Source: Podarcis raffonei (taxonomy: Eukaryota > Chordata > Lepidosauria > Squamata > Lacertidae). Taken from it: a stretch of DNA of 64,000 nucleotides. This document shows, piece by piece, positions 27,771 through 40,300 of the stretch. Made by a program: the position numbers and the translations under genes. The notes below the pieces were generated by a model. It did not search any database and was not told the DNA's origin. It saw only the letters and a list, made by a program, of their open reading frames with translations. The stretch is taken from the NCBI RefSeq assembly GCF_027172205.1, contig NC_070615.1:40160501-40224500 (forward strand). Reading direction: 5' to 3'. The first letter of the stretch is position 1; each line of letters begins with the position of its first letter.

Positions 27771-28239
27771 ACCCTCAGAGGGGCAAAATTGACAGATCCT
27801 TCTATCTGCTAGTCAGGGGTGTTGTGCTTGCATGCCCTGTGTGTCTATTTTGTATTCTTTTTAAATGTGTATACCGGGGTTTTTGTGCATTTAACTAGTT
27901 TTTTCCCCATTTTTATTGTTCATTGCAGTTGCGTAGAAGGCAATTAATAAATTGATAATCATCCTCATCATCCTGCATTGCATATCCTATACAATACAAA
28001 TGCAAATAAACATCCAAGACAGAGACGTAATAAATAAATAAAAATACATTTGGCTGGAAAAGCTGGCTGAAACAAAAATGTCCTTAGTTATTTCAAGAAA
28101 TTATAAGTAGTGGCTACAGGAGCTGGACTAGATGACATCTAAGTTAACAGTTCTATGGTTCTATAACAAATAATGATTCATTTTCTCTTTTCTTGAAGGA
28201 CCAAACCATCCATGATCTCAGGCCCACTCACATTGCAAC

Positions 28240-31200
28240 ATGCAAATCTTACTCAAGCTCAAAACACTCAGGCCTGTCTGGAGCTGCCAATCACTTTGCA
28301 GGGCATTCCAGAATGACAACAAGAGGTTCGCTTCACTTGACCTTTCACACTACGAAGCTATTAACCGGGGTGACAAGGAGGTCCCAGAGTACTTTAATTT
28401 TGCAAGCGATGTGCTGGATCAATGGTCCAAAGCTGAAAAGGTAACCTTTCTCCCCACTCAGGGTAGCCATTTCCTGCTTTACTGGGGTGATATGCCAAGA
28501 CAGTGCTTGAATTTGGGAGGAAGGGGGATCCAATAAAGAGAGACACCTCGTTCCTGGCCTCCGCCAGATTTTTTTAATATATATATAATATTTTTATTAT
28601 TTTTAGCATACAATTTTTTAAAGACATACCACACAAATTATTATGCATCTGTCCTTGTTTGGACTTCCTTCAGCATCTCTGATAGCCTTCCGTCTTGATT
28701 ATTTCTCCTGCAATTCTTAACTTAATATTGCCTTTACCTTTCCTAACAAATCTCCCTTTCCATTTTTACAATATTTCTTAAATTACTCCTCACAGAACTT
28801 TTTGTAGTCCTACAAACGTAATCTGATCATCACAAATACTTTTCAAATACTCAGTAAATTTAGTCCAGTCTTTGGTAAACCTCTGGTCCTGCGGGTCTCG
28901 GATCCTTCCTGTTAGTTTGTCTAATTCTGCGTAGTCCATCAATTTCAACCTCCATTCTTCTAATGTTGGTAGTTCTTCTTGCTTCCATTTTTGGGCCGGC
29001 CTCTGCCAGATTTTAGCCAAATTGCGTCCCCTTTAACCTTCAGAAAAGAGTAGCTAAGATAAGTGTCTCAAAAGATAAGGCAACCGGGAGCCCTCAACCC
29101 ATTTAGCCACTTAGCTAGGCAAAAGCAGTCATCTTTCCCCAGGTCTTTGGCTTTTACTTACCCATGGTCTCTTTGAGTGAATGGGATGTTTTAATCTAGC
29201 TCATGGGTAGGCAAACTAAGGCCTGGGGGGCGGATGTGGCCCAATCGCCTTCTAAATCCAGCCTGCGGGCGGTCTGGGAATCAGTGTGTTTTTACATGAG
29301 TAGAATGTATCCTTTTATTTAAAATGCATTTCTAGGTTATTTGTGGAGCATAGGAATTCATTCATTTATTTCCCCCAAAAATATATATATAGTCCGGCCC
29401 CCCCACAAGGTCTGAGGGACAGTGGACCGGCCCCCTGCTGAAAATGTTTGCTGACCACTGTTCTAGCTTGTAAAAAACAGCTCTTTTTGATTTTTCTTTG
29501 TTTTATTTTTCTTCAGTTTTAACGTATCTGTTTGCTTGCTTGTTTTTACTGTAAATCAGTTACTTTGGTTAAAAAAAGAGTGACCAATAACAACTTATTC
29601 TTGTTATTCTTGTTATTCTTGTTATTATTACCGCTGCTGATGCTATTACTCTGTTCTGAAGGTTGCTTACACAAAGCTTACGTGGTGGTTAAACTGTGCC
29701 CAGACTTTACTGAGCATTCGTTCCGATTTGTTTGCACAGCCTGCATTTACGTATTGATAAAAGGGCTGGAGACTTACTTTCATTTTTTGCAAAGTGGGGC
29801 AGGGGGCTGCTGTTGTATGATACAACCTTATCCATAAAGTCTCTACCATAAACTGGAGAACACCCTGAAACTGATGCTGTTTTGCAGGATGGAAGCAGGA
29901 CATCCAATCCAGCTCTCTGGTGGATAGACGGCAAAGGAAAGGAAGTGAGATGGAGCTTTGAGGAGCTGGGAGTCCTGTCACGGAAAGCGGCCAATGTGCT
30001 CTCTGGCCCATGCGGTCTGCAAAGAGGAGACCGAGTGGTTCTCATTCTGCCTCGAGTCCCAGAATGGTGGCTGCTGAACGTGGCATGCATTCGGTCAGGT
30101 AAGCACATCTTGGGTGCTCTGGAAACTCGAGAAACTGCTGTAGGTGCCTGTGATGGGATGGTGAGCTGCTTGTGCGTAAAATCCTAGTCCCTCAGAGTTT
30201 GGCTAAGTCCACAAACCTCTGTCTGTGACGGAGCTCCTTAAGCATGGCTCCATCAGTCGCTCATAGAATCGGACAGTGGGCGTTTACGGAACTTCTTCCA
30301 GCATAAAAGTTCCTTAACGGAAACGCGTCTTCTGGACTCTCGGCGTGACAGTTTCCGGCGAGGAGTGGGTGTCCCTATGGGAGGTCCTGAAACCTCCCCA
30401 CTATTTTCGCTGGGAGTGTCTCTGAGCCCTCCCTCCGACTCACTTTCCCTTGGAGCTCTTCCTCTCCCCCTGCTGGTACCTTCCCCAGCTGATAAGTCTC
30501 TCTCAGCCTCTGTGAGCCCTTTCACCTCCTGCTTCTCCGATGGCAGTTCCCTGACATCCACCTCCCCTCCAGGGCCCCCTTCACCACCTCCCCTTCCCTC
30601 CTCTGTGGGAGGCGAGGGAGCAAAACCCCTGAAAGAACCTCCCTCATCTTCCGAAGTTTCGAACACTTCCCTCCACCGGTTGCTGTTTCCGGTTTCCAAG
30701 TACTCCTCCTCCTCGGAGTCTGTTCCTTCTTCCAACTCCGATTCCCTGAATCCTTCCAGTTCCTCCTCATCGTCAGTGGTGCCAAAGTACTCCCTCCGGA
30801 ACCTCGCTACTGGCTGAGGTTTCCTGGGGAACCTTTGGTGGAACGTTTCGATCAAGATCTCGTCACTGACCTCCTCTGCCGTCACCCAGGTGTTTTCCGA
30901 CTCCGGTTCCCCTTCCCACGCGACCAAATACTCCACCTGATTACCCTTCCACCTGGAGTCGATGATCTCCACCACATGGTTGCTGCTTTCCCTTTCTTCT
31001 AAGACTGGCCCCCGTGTGGATACCCCTTCACCTTCCCCCCTATATGGTGACAGTAATGACCTGTGGAATACTGGGTGCAGTTTCATGTGGTTCGGTAACC
31101 GGAGTCTGAAAGCCACTGGGTTGACCTGTTGGATGACCTCAAATGGTCCCAATCTTTTGGGTCTCAATTTCTTGCAACCCCCCTTGAACGGCAACCCTTG

Positions 31201-33023
31201 GGTTGACAGCCAGACCTGACTCCCTACCCTGATGGTTTCAACTTCCCTTCTGCTCTTGTCTGCCTACCTCTTATATTCTTCTTTGGCCCTTTCTAAGTTG
31301 AGTTGGAGTTGACGATGGATCGCTTCCATTTCTTCTACAAAATGTTCGGCGGCCGGGACACTCCATCTCTCCCCTCCTCCCCTTGGAAACGCCCTGGGGT
31401 GGCACCCATAATTAGCCAAAAAGGGGCTCATCCCGGTGGACACATTCTCCGGATTATTGTAGGCAAATTCCGCTAGCGCCAACTTTTCGACCCAATCGTT
31501 CTCTCTGTCATTGACATAACACCTCAGGTATTGTTGGAGGATACCGTTTGCTCTCTCCGCCTGCCCATTGGTCTCAGGGTGCCTGGCAGTCGAAAAGTTG
31601 TCCTCTATGTGCAACAAGCTCATAAGTTTCCTCCAGAACCTGGACGTGAACTGTTTCCCTCTGTCAGAGACCACCCTCAAGGGGGCGCCATGCAGCCTAA
31701 AAATATGTTCTACAAACAATTTCGCTGTCTCTTCCGCCGTGACTGCATGTGAGCAAGCTACAAAGTGACCCATCTTAGTTAACAGGTCTACTACGACTAG
31801 TATGGCGTTTTTCCCCTGGGATTTGGGCAGATCAGTCATAAAATCTATCGATACCGCCTCCCACGGTCGTTCTGGTGTGGGTAACGGTTCTAATAACCCC
31901 GCTGGCGCCCGCCTTTCTCCTTTGGCTCTCTGGCATTGGTCACACCCTCTTACATACTCCCGTACATCCTCCCTCACCTTGGGCCACCAAAACTCCCTGG
32001 TCACCAACCACATGGTCTTGTGTTGCCCAAAATGCCCCGCTGTGGGGTTGTCGTGCAGCTGTTTGAGTACTCTCCCCCTCAATTCCCCTTCGGGTATATA
32101 TAGTGCCCCTTTGTAATACAATGCCCCGTTTCTTTCTTCAAAACCTCAGCTTACGCGAAAAGAAGGCACACGGTCTCCATTCCGACTTATTCCTCCCCGG
32201 CTGAAGCAGCACCGCCCCCACCGCCCGGTCTGAGGCATCAGTTTCCACTCTCATGGGTTTTTGTAAATCCACATGCAGGAGCTGTTCTTCCGAAGCAAAT
32301 GCCCTTTTCAATTCCTCAAATGCTTGCTCCGCCTCCCCCGTCCAAACGAATTTCTTCTTGCTGCTGAGACAGTCCGTGATGGGAGCCGTTAAGTGGGCAA
32401 AGTTCTTGATGAATTTACGGTAAAAATTCCCAAACCCTAAGAACCTCCGATGGCAGTTCCCTGACAGTGCCAATCACAAAATGGCTGCTGTGGGGTTGTA
32501 TGTAGTATGACATAAATTGGCTGCTGCGTCTAAAAAGGAGACAAAGACACAAAATGGACCGTGCAAAAGAGGTTCTCCACCACTGCTAAGCAGCTCCGGG
32601 CCTGCGTTCTGTCTTAGAAGAAAACTGGGTGTATAGTCCATCCGTCCCCACATACACTTTTCTTCTATACGCCCAGGGATGGAAAGAAGAAAAAGTCCCA
32701 TCGAAAGAAGAATGGATAATGAAGATGATGGACTATTTGGAGATGGCAAGGCTGACCAAGAAGATGACAAATTTAATAGATAACGTCATAACTTTATAGA
32801 ATATAATATTAAAGAACATTGAAAAAGTTTAACAACCTTAGCAGGATTTACATAACACTTGTTTTTTAAAATAACAACGGATAAAAATGAAGTATAACTA
32901 TTTGGATAAATGTAATTATATGCAGTTTAAAAAGGTGAATTTTGGAAGCCAAGGGAGGGGTAGAGGGAAGTCTGGGGGTTTAGGGAACCCCATAAAGGTA
33001 CTGATACGATCATGGTTTTATGA

Positions 33024-33067
<44 letters not shown>

Positions 33068-36000
33068 CGTTTTCCTTGTTGAAACTTTGAAAAAAAAAAT
33101 TCTAAAAAAGGAAGAAAAGTGGGATAATAAGGTAAAAACACAAGTGAATCCAAAAAACCTAAACACCATTTTGAATGTGTTGGTCTTCTAGGGATTGTGT
33201 TCATGCCAGGGACACCTCAGCTGACGGCCAAAGATATCCAGTACAGACTTCAGGTTTCAAAGGCCAAATGCATCATTACCCATGACACCTTGACCCCTGC
33301 AGTGGACTCCATTTCGTCTTCCTGCCCCTTTCTGAAAACAAAGTTGCTGCTCTCCGAAGGCAGGAGGGGGGGCTGGCTGAACTTCAAGGAGCTGCTTGAG
33401 TGAGTAACAGTGGTTTTATTTATACGGCAGGAGAAATGTACAGGTAGGGTCAAGAACTGGCAATGCTTGGCTCAGCCCACATCTCAACATGCACGTTCTT
33501 CAGGTTACTGAATGTGGCCCCTTTGTGATACCACTTTAAACAGTCATGGCTTCCCCCAAAGAATCCTGGGAAATGTAGTTAAGGCTCCTGAGTTGTTAAG
33601 AGACCTCTCTTCCCCTCAGAATGCTACTATTCCCAGACTGGTTTAGCAGTCAATTCCTCTTTCCAGGGGATGCTGGGAACTGTAGTTCTCTGAGGGGAAT
33701 AGGGGTCTTCTAACAATTCTCAGCACCCTTAACACTTTACAGACTTTGGGACTTCCGGGTTAGCGCCATCGCCTAATGGTGGATTCCCTCCGAGCTCCGG
33801 AGGGAATCGGCTCAGCAGGGGTTGGGTTCTGCCGTGGCAGCGACGCGGGGACCCTCAGAAACCACAGGCGCTGAAGCCTGTGGACCTGGTGACTCGGCGG
33901 CACCATTTGCGCCCCCCTGACCCGCAAAGGAGCCTTTTTAAAGGCTCTGGAACGGGGGACGGAGAGCGGCGTGGTGCTGTGAGTCGACTGCTTCCCCTGC
34001 TGAGTGAAGCCGCATGCCATGGACGGAGAGCGCTGACTTCTTTCTCTGAACATTTGGATTAAAAGCAACAACCCGTGAGTAACACGGAAATTGGACTTAA
34101 AAGGGAAATTTTCTTTGGGAATTAGGCACGACTGGGTAAGGTGTAAAGAGGAAGTCCGCCTACCCGCCTTGTAAACATCGTAAAGCAAGGATTTTATTAC
34201 TAAGGTTGTGAGAATACCTTTCTTCTTTGTGGAGAAAAGCAATTAACTCTATGTTGGGGCAATTTAAGTGATTGTGCTGGAGGATAAGAGCTAACATTGA
34301 GAACGGAATTCACCCCTCCCCCAAGACCCGGGAGCGATCGGTGAGAGAGCCTGCGGAAGAGACATAAAGACTTTGACAGCTGTCAAACTAGCTGTCAAAG
34401 TTGGGGGAAAAAAGAGAACTTTGTTTCTGCTGTTTTTGCTGGTTATATTTGTTACAATTTGGTAACATATTGTTAAAAATAAAGAAGAAAAGGCTAACTT
34501 GACTTTTGGGTTGGAACCGGAAGACATTAAGAAACTAGAATCCCTCTAGAGGGGGTTTAGGACATTACAAAAATGGCTGTAAGTGGAAAAATACTGGCTG
34601 AACTGGAGAAGACTTTTTCTCTCTTGGGAAAATTGCAGGAACAGACTGATGTTTTGACTATAAACGTTACAATACTGAAGGGAACAGTAAATAAAGTTGC
34701 TGAGCCTGGGAGGGACTTGACTCAAGTTCTTGCAGATGAACAGGAAAGTTTTGCAGTTGACCTAAAAATCTCTGCAGCCGAACAAGAAAAGAAATTTGAG
34801 AAATCTGAGAATGTGATGAAAGAGGAATATGATGATTTGAAGGAAAAGGAAGGAGGAGCTATAATGCCACAGATGGTTGAGGAGAGCCAGAGGCCGGTTA
34901 AGATGGATATAAAGGAAAACAAGATCAGGATGATGGAAATTTGGTTTGAATTGAAGAATGGAAAATGGAGAGATCTCCCTATGTGGAGATCTGAAGACAT
35001 ATGGAATACAAACCTGGCTAAAGTGGAAACTGGAGCTTTTGGGACATTTGGACTTAAGAGAAGTAAGAAACAAGATCTTGGCTCCATTTTTAAATATGAA
35101 GGCCTAGCTGGAAGAAACATGGACCTTATCGGGACAGAACTCCTTCGAGATTCGGAGTTTAAAATAAAGGACTATCAAAAAAACCGGCAGAGAGGAATTG
35201 TGAGAGAGTTGAGAGCCTCGGATGTGAGGTCGCCAGGCTGACTGCAGATGGACTGATGGACTTTATGTTGGGGTTCGAAACCGGGAAAGGGGGTGGTGGG
35301 GCTTTGGGAATCCAAAGGGTGTATAACTATATTCTGTTTTAATTAATTTGGTTTAGCCACTAACATAAAAATGGGGATTTCGGTGAAGGGAATTGGGGCC
35401 GACCTTAGAAAAAGACTTTTAAGAATAAGTGTTGACGTATAAAGATTGAGGCTTTTAAGTTAAAATTGGTTAATTAAATTGATGGGGCGAATCTAGAAAA
35501 AGATTTTTAAGAATAAGTATTGATGTGTAGAGATTGAGGTTTATAAGTTAAAATTGGTTAATTAAAATGAATTAGAGAAAATAAGGTAAAGTGTGGGGAC
35601 AAGAATTTGCTGAGCTAAAAATTGGAACTGGAATACAAGAAGGGGAGGTGCGGGGAAGTCAAGGAAATTGGTTATTGAAAGCAAGAAATGTAAACTTTAT
35701 GAATTTTTAATTGTTCTTTTTCATTTTAATTTTTTTCTTTATTTTTTGAAAATTTCAATAAATATCTTTTAAAAAAAACACTTTACAGATTTTTTTGGGG
35801 AAGGAACGGCTGTTTATAATATTAGAGAATTAGAGAATTATAGTGTTGGAATGGACTATGAGGGTCATCTAGCCCAGCCCCCTGCAATCCAGGAATCTTT
35901 TGCCCAATGAGAGGCTCAGACCCACGACCCTGAGATCAGAGGCAGATTTAGGGGAGTGCACACAGTTTGGCCGCCTTGGGCACTGAGCCGAGAGGGCACC

Positions 36001-37306
36001 GCAAAAATGACTTAGAACGGAAGGCGAGAGGTGGGGGTGGGCACTGAATTTTGGCATCACACAGGGTGCTGTTGAAATTTGAAATGTCAAAGTTCGCCAC
36101 TGCTGAGATTAAGAGCCTCATGCTCTACTGACTGAGCATAATAGTACTTGAAATGTATGACTGGTGACCACAACTGGGGTTGGAAAACCACCTGCCCTAT
36201 AAGTTTCCCACAACTCCGCAGAGCTCCTGCTGTAGCTGTCGGGATCTCCGCTCAGCCAAGCTGATAAAGCTCATTTTCTTCCCGAGCCTTCAGAATCGCC
36301 TCCCGACGTGTTTAACGACTTTGAGCCTTTGATGAGGTTCCAAGGCTCGTCCTCCCAGCAGAGCATCAAAACAGCACGCGGAAGTGATGAGATTTATGGC
36401 TACATTGCTATACTTTATTTTCTAGCTACGCAGACAGTTAAGAAATATACATCCTCTCTCTCTGAGAGCAGAAAGCGACTGAACAAAGGAAACAGGAAAC
36501 CACTAACATCACATCCTGTCTCCCTTTCCCGTGAGACTCCAATAGTATAGAATGTCTCTGGAATGTAAACAGAGTCCTGTGACTCGCAGCAGCTGCTCAG
36601 TGAGAAACAGAAACTAACAGTAGCATCACTCTTGGGCATTATAGGAAGTTAAAATGGCAGGCAGCTTCCCTGATCTGGCCACTACTTCCAAGAATATTGG
36701 TGGTGGCGGGTGGTAAAATCCAAGCAACCATCAAACCTGCAACCAGCTCTAGCAAAGGCCCATCTCATCCAACATCTTGTTCTCACAGTGGCCAACCAGA
36801 TGCCTCATGGGAAGTCCACAAAAAAAACCTGATTCCAGCTGCCCTCTCTTCACTTGCGATTCCCAAGCAGTGGTATTCAGAAGCATACAGTTGCTCATGA
36901 GTGTTTGAGAATGAGCATTGGCACAGGAGGTTCATGTGACAATTGCATGACACAAAGCCATGTTAATAGGCTCCCACAGTTGGCACTTATGAGGCTGGCC
37001 CCTGTTATAGCATCTGTTTGCACCCTCTGCTGTACATTTAAATACAGAAGACTTGGACATTCACTTCCTTGACCTGTCACCCTTTTTGACTTTCTTGAAG
37101 CGTGGCCCCTTCTGATCATAGCTGCGTGAAAACCAAGAGCGATGAACCAATGACGATCTACTTCACAAGTGGAACTACTGGGTCTCCAAAAATGGCAGAG
37201 CATTCCCAAAGCAGTTTAGCTCTTGGACTGGCATTATCTGGAAGGTATAGTTCTATAATTTGCTTGTGTTTTTATAAATCTCCAGGAAGCATTAAAGCAT
37301 TAAACA

Positions 37307-37354
<48 letters not shown>

Positions 37355-40300
37355 AGCAGGGATAGACAAATCATTTTCCTTTTTTAAAAAAATAATTTTT
37401 ATTAACTGGCCAATCACATCAAATTAAATCACATCACATAACTTCCAAATTACAAAGCCAAATTTTTAAATTTTGTTGGGGGAACCCATACTTCAAGATC
37501 CAAAGGGGGATTCAGATCATCTTCTTATTACTGCGTTAATGTCCAAATCAGTCCCAATCAGTCCAGACAAAGTTCATAATTCTATCCAGTCTTATCTTGG
37601 TGTTTCCACATCATATCTTGTTCATATAATTTCTCTTTTTCCTTTACGATCTCTTCTGTTTGTCTCCTTAAGCCGATAAGCAAATATAATAATCCTGTGT
37701 GAATTTCCCGTTCCTCCAATCTAAGTCCAGATGGTTTCCATATATCTCCTTCGTAGATAACATCGCTCTTTCCATCATAAATTAGGCATTGTCACGCTTA
37801 AGTCCCACCGAGGAGTTGATCCACGATATGTAAACAGCTCTATTTCTCTCTTTCTCCTCCCAGACCCAAGAGCTCCAACAATGCCTCCCAAAATGGCGAC
37901 GGCATTTTTAACTGCGTCATTCCAAAACTCTTAGCTTTCCAGCTTCGTCTTGAAACATTGCTTTGGTTCGAAAGTTTATCTCCACACAGCCTTAAATCCA
38001 CAGATTAAGTCCTTTTCTGACTCATTAGGGGAGGGGATTCTTGTTTAGTCACATAAAAAAAGAAAGGCAGGTTTTCTTCCCCCCTCCCCCCTCAGTCATT
38101 TGTCATACCGTATCTTGACGCATCTTCTCATATTTTATTCTTGTCTTGTTATCAGAGATCTCTTCTTTCAGCAGTCTTTACTCCCCCTTTTTCCTTGAAG
38201 TATGTGCAATTTATCTCGTCCAAATTGTATCTTTTGAAGATTCTTGCAACTAGTGGTGCGGATCAGGGACGGCGTCCAGGAGTGCCGGAATCCCACAGGA
38301 GGGCTTTGTGCCTAGTGCCCCCACCCCCACAAATTCGGGGGTGGTATAGGGCACAGCAGGCAAGGGCCGTCCCCCCCCCACAATCCTGGGGGGGGTTAAG
38401 GAGGCTAATTACCCCCATCATAGCCTCCAAATTACCTCGTATGGGTCGGAGAGATGTTATTGTCAGCCATCTTCCGATGTGCCACCTAGTGGCCCCCCCT
38501 AGACAAATCATTTTTCAGTTTTCTCAGTTTCTCATTTTTCCAGTCTTAAATTTGGTTCTCCATATTTCTGCAGCAATCTGAATTTAAAAAAAAAATCCTT
38601 GTGGCAATTTCAGTGACAATTTCTCCTAATAAACACAATTTTGTATGCTATTTTGACAAACATACACATTTTGACAAGTACATTTTGAATACTGTTTACG
38701 TGAATATGTGCATATATATATGTGCACACTTTACCCAAATGTAATTCATTTTTTTTGTACACACTGCTGGGTTGGAGGGCTGCCTTGCAAAATTTAGAAA
38801 AGTGAGGATTTTTCAGGATAGTGGTGTTTTGGTTCGCCTATTGTTTCCCAAAGTGTGCATTTGGTAAATTCAACTTTTAAATGCAAAGTGAATCAATTTT
38901 CTTCCCCATTCCCAAGTTCAAGGGTGGAGAAATTGAACCTGGTGGGCAAAGAAAGTGAGGTTTGCAGTCTGCCACCCATCAACTGATTGTTTCCGTATCC
39001 CATATCCTCTCTGAAAGTCTCTGGGCAGAGTGAAAGACACAGGTTTTCTTGTACATATTAGTGCAGGCTCCCATCTCTCAACTTCTGTCTCTCGCAGGTC
39101 TTGGCTGGACATAAGACCTTCAGATATCATCTGGAACATGTCCGATACAGGCTGGGTGAAGGCAGGCCTGGGGAGTGTTTTTGCCCCATGGCTTCGAGGC
39201 GTCACCGTCTTTGTCCACAGCATGCCCCAGTTTGAGCCAAGAGAATTACTAAATGTAAGAATATAAGTCCTGTCTTGGGGGGGTGTAAGCTATGTTTCAC
39301 ACTCTCTGCCAACTGTGTAAAAAAACAACCCAGACTATGGAACCTTGACCAAGTGAAATGACCTGCAGGTCGCAGCCAGAGGGCCAGTGTGGCCCTTCAG
39401 ACCTCTCTGTCTGGCCCTTCGAACTCTCCCCTGGCCTACCACTTCCTGACCCTGCTTCATAGTGTTTTTCCTGGTTGGGAATGGATCCTTGAACTTTGAT
39501 AGTGCATCTTGTTTGGCTGGATGGAGGATAGACAGTGGAATATGCCAGCATGTGGATACCAGCTGGCAGTGCAGTGGTTAAGGGGAAAAATACATTTGTT
39601 GCTTTGATCATTTTTGCCCCCAGCCTCACCCAACACTGGCCTATGGCCCTCAGGAGGTTTACTAGAAGCAAATGTGGCCCTCAGGCTGAAAAGGAGTCAC
39701 TATCCCTGTCTTAGGTTCTGAAGCTCTGAGCTATCACCCAGCCTTGCTCCAGCACAACTGAGAAATTGCCCCACTACCTACTATGTTACCATTTGAGATG
39801 CACTTATTTATTTGAAAAATTATAAACTACACTTTTTATAAAAATAAATATATATCAAGGCCGCTGGCAGCATATACACCACATGATATCTATTAATATC
39901 TATAAAACAGTATGCTATAGAGCAGTGTTTCCCAAACGTAGAGCTCCAGCAGTTTTTGGACTACAACTCCCATCATCCCTAGGTAGCAGGACCAGTGGTA
40001 AGGAATGATGGGAACTGTAGTCCAGATACAGCTGGATACCCAAGTTGGGGAAACCCTGGTGTAGTGGATAGAGTTTCAGACTACGACCTGGGAGACGTAG
40101 GTTCAAATCCCCATGCATTCATGATCCTCACTGGTTCATGGTCCAGTCACTAACTCCTACCCTAACCCATGTTGCAGAATTGTTGCAAGGATAAAATGGG
40201 TTCGTGGAGCAGAGAGATAATGAACTCTTCCTAGGGCTCTTTGGATAAAGGGAAGGCTCAAAATGTGCTCTTGTTACCCACGAAGCGAAATATAATTTTC

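Larger units (their letters stand above)
21541..28190. other. Spacer between ACSM genes B and C
   Basis: Holds the gene B 3'UTR with a GATA run and L2 fragment, a candidate AATAAA at 22430-22435, a LINE 3' end near 23640-23720, a family 1 TIR element (24749-24990), the SINE/solo-LTR nest (25800-26290), an unclassified repeat (27490-27770) and a CR1 3' scrap near 28110-28165. An acceptor-like TTTTCTTGAAG ends near 28198, just before the gene C start. No further ACSM exon or other gene was seen. Confidence 0.5.
33525..35830. mobile_element. Palindromic DNA transposon interrupted by the 2-kb retroposon
   Basis: The left part (33525-33743) starts CCACTTTAAACAGTCATGG and includes GAATCCTGGGAAATGTAGTT. 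After the retroposon the matching inverted end follows at 35777 (ACTTTACAGA, then TTTGGGGAAGGAACGGCTG). Related fragments are at 720-860, 41225-41400 and 50420-50570. The end structure suggests a hAT-type MITE. Confidence 0.5.

Noticed and set aside
30365-30817. 150-aa Ser/Pro-rich plus-strand ORF
   Set aside because: It is the antisense of the chromovirus C-terminal region.
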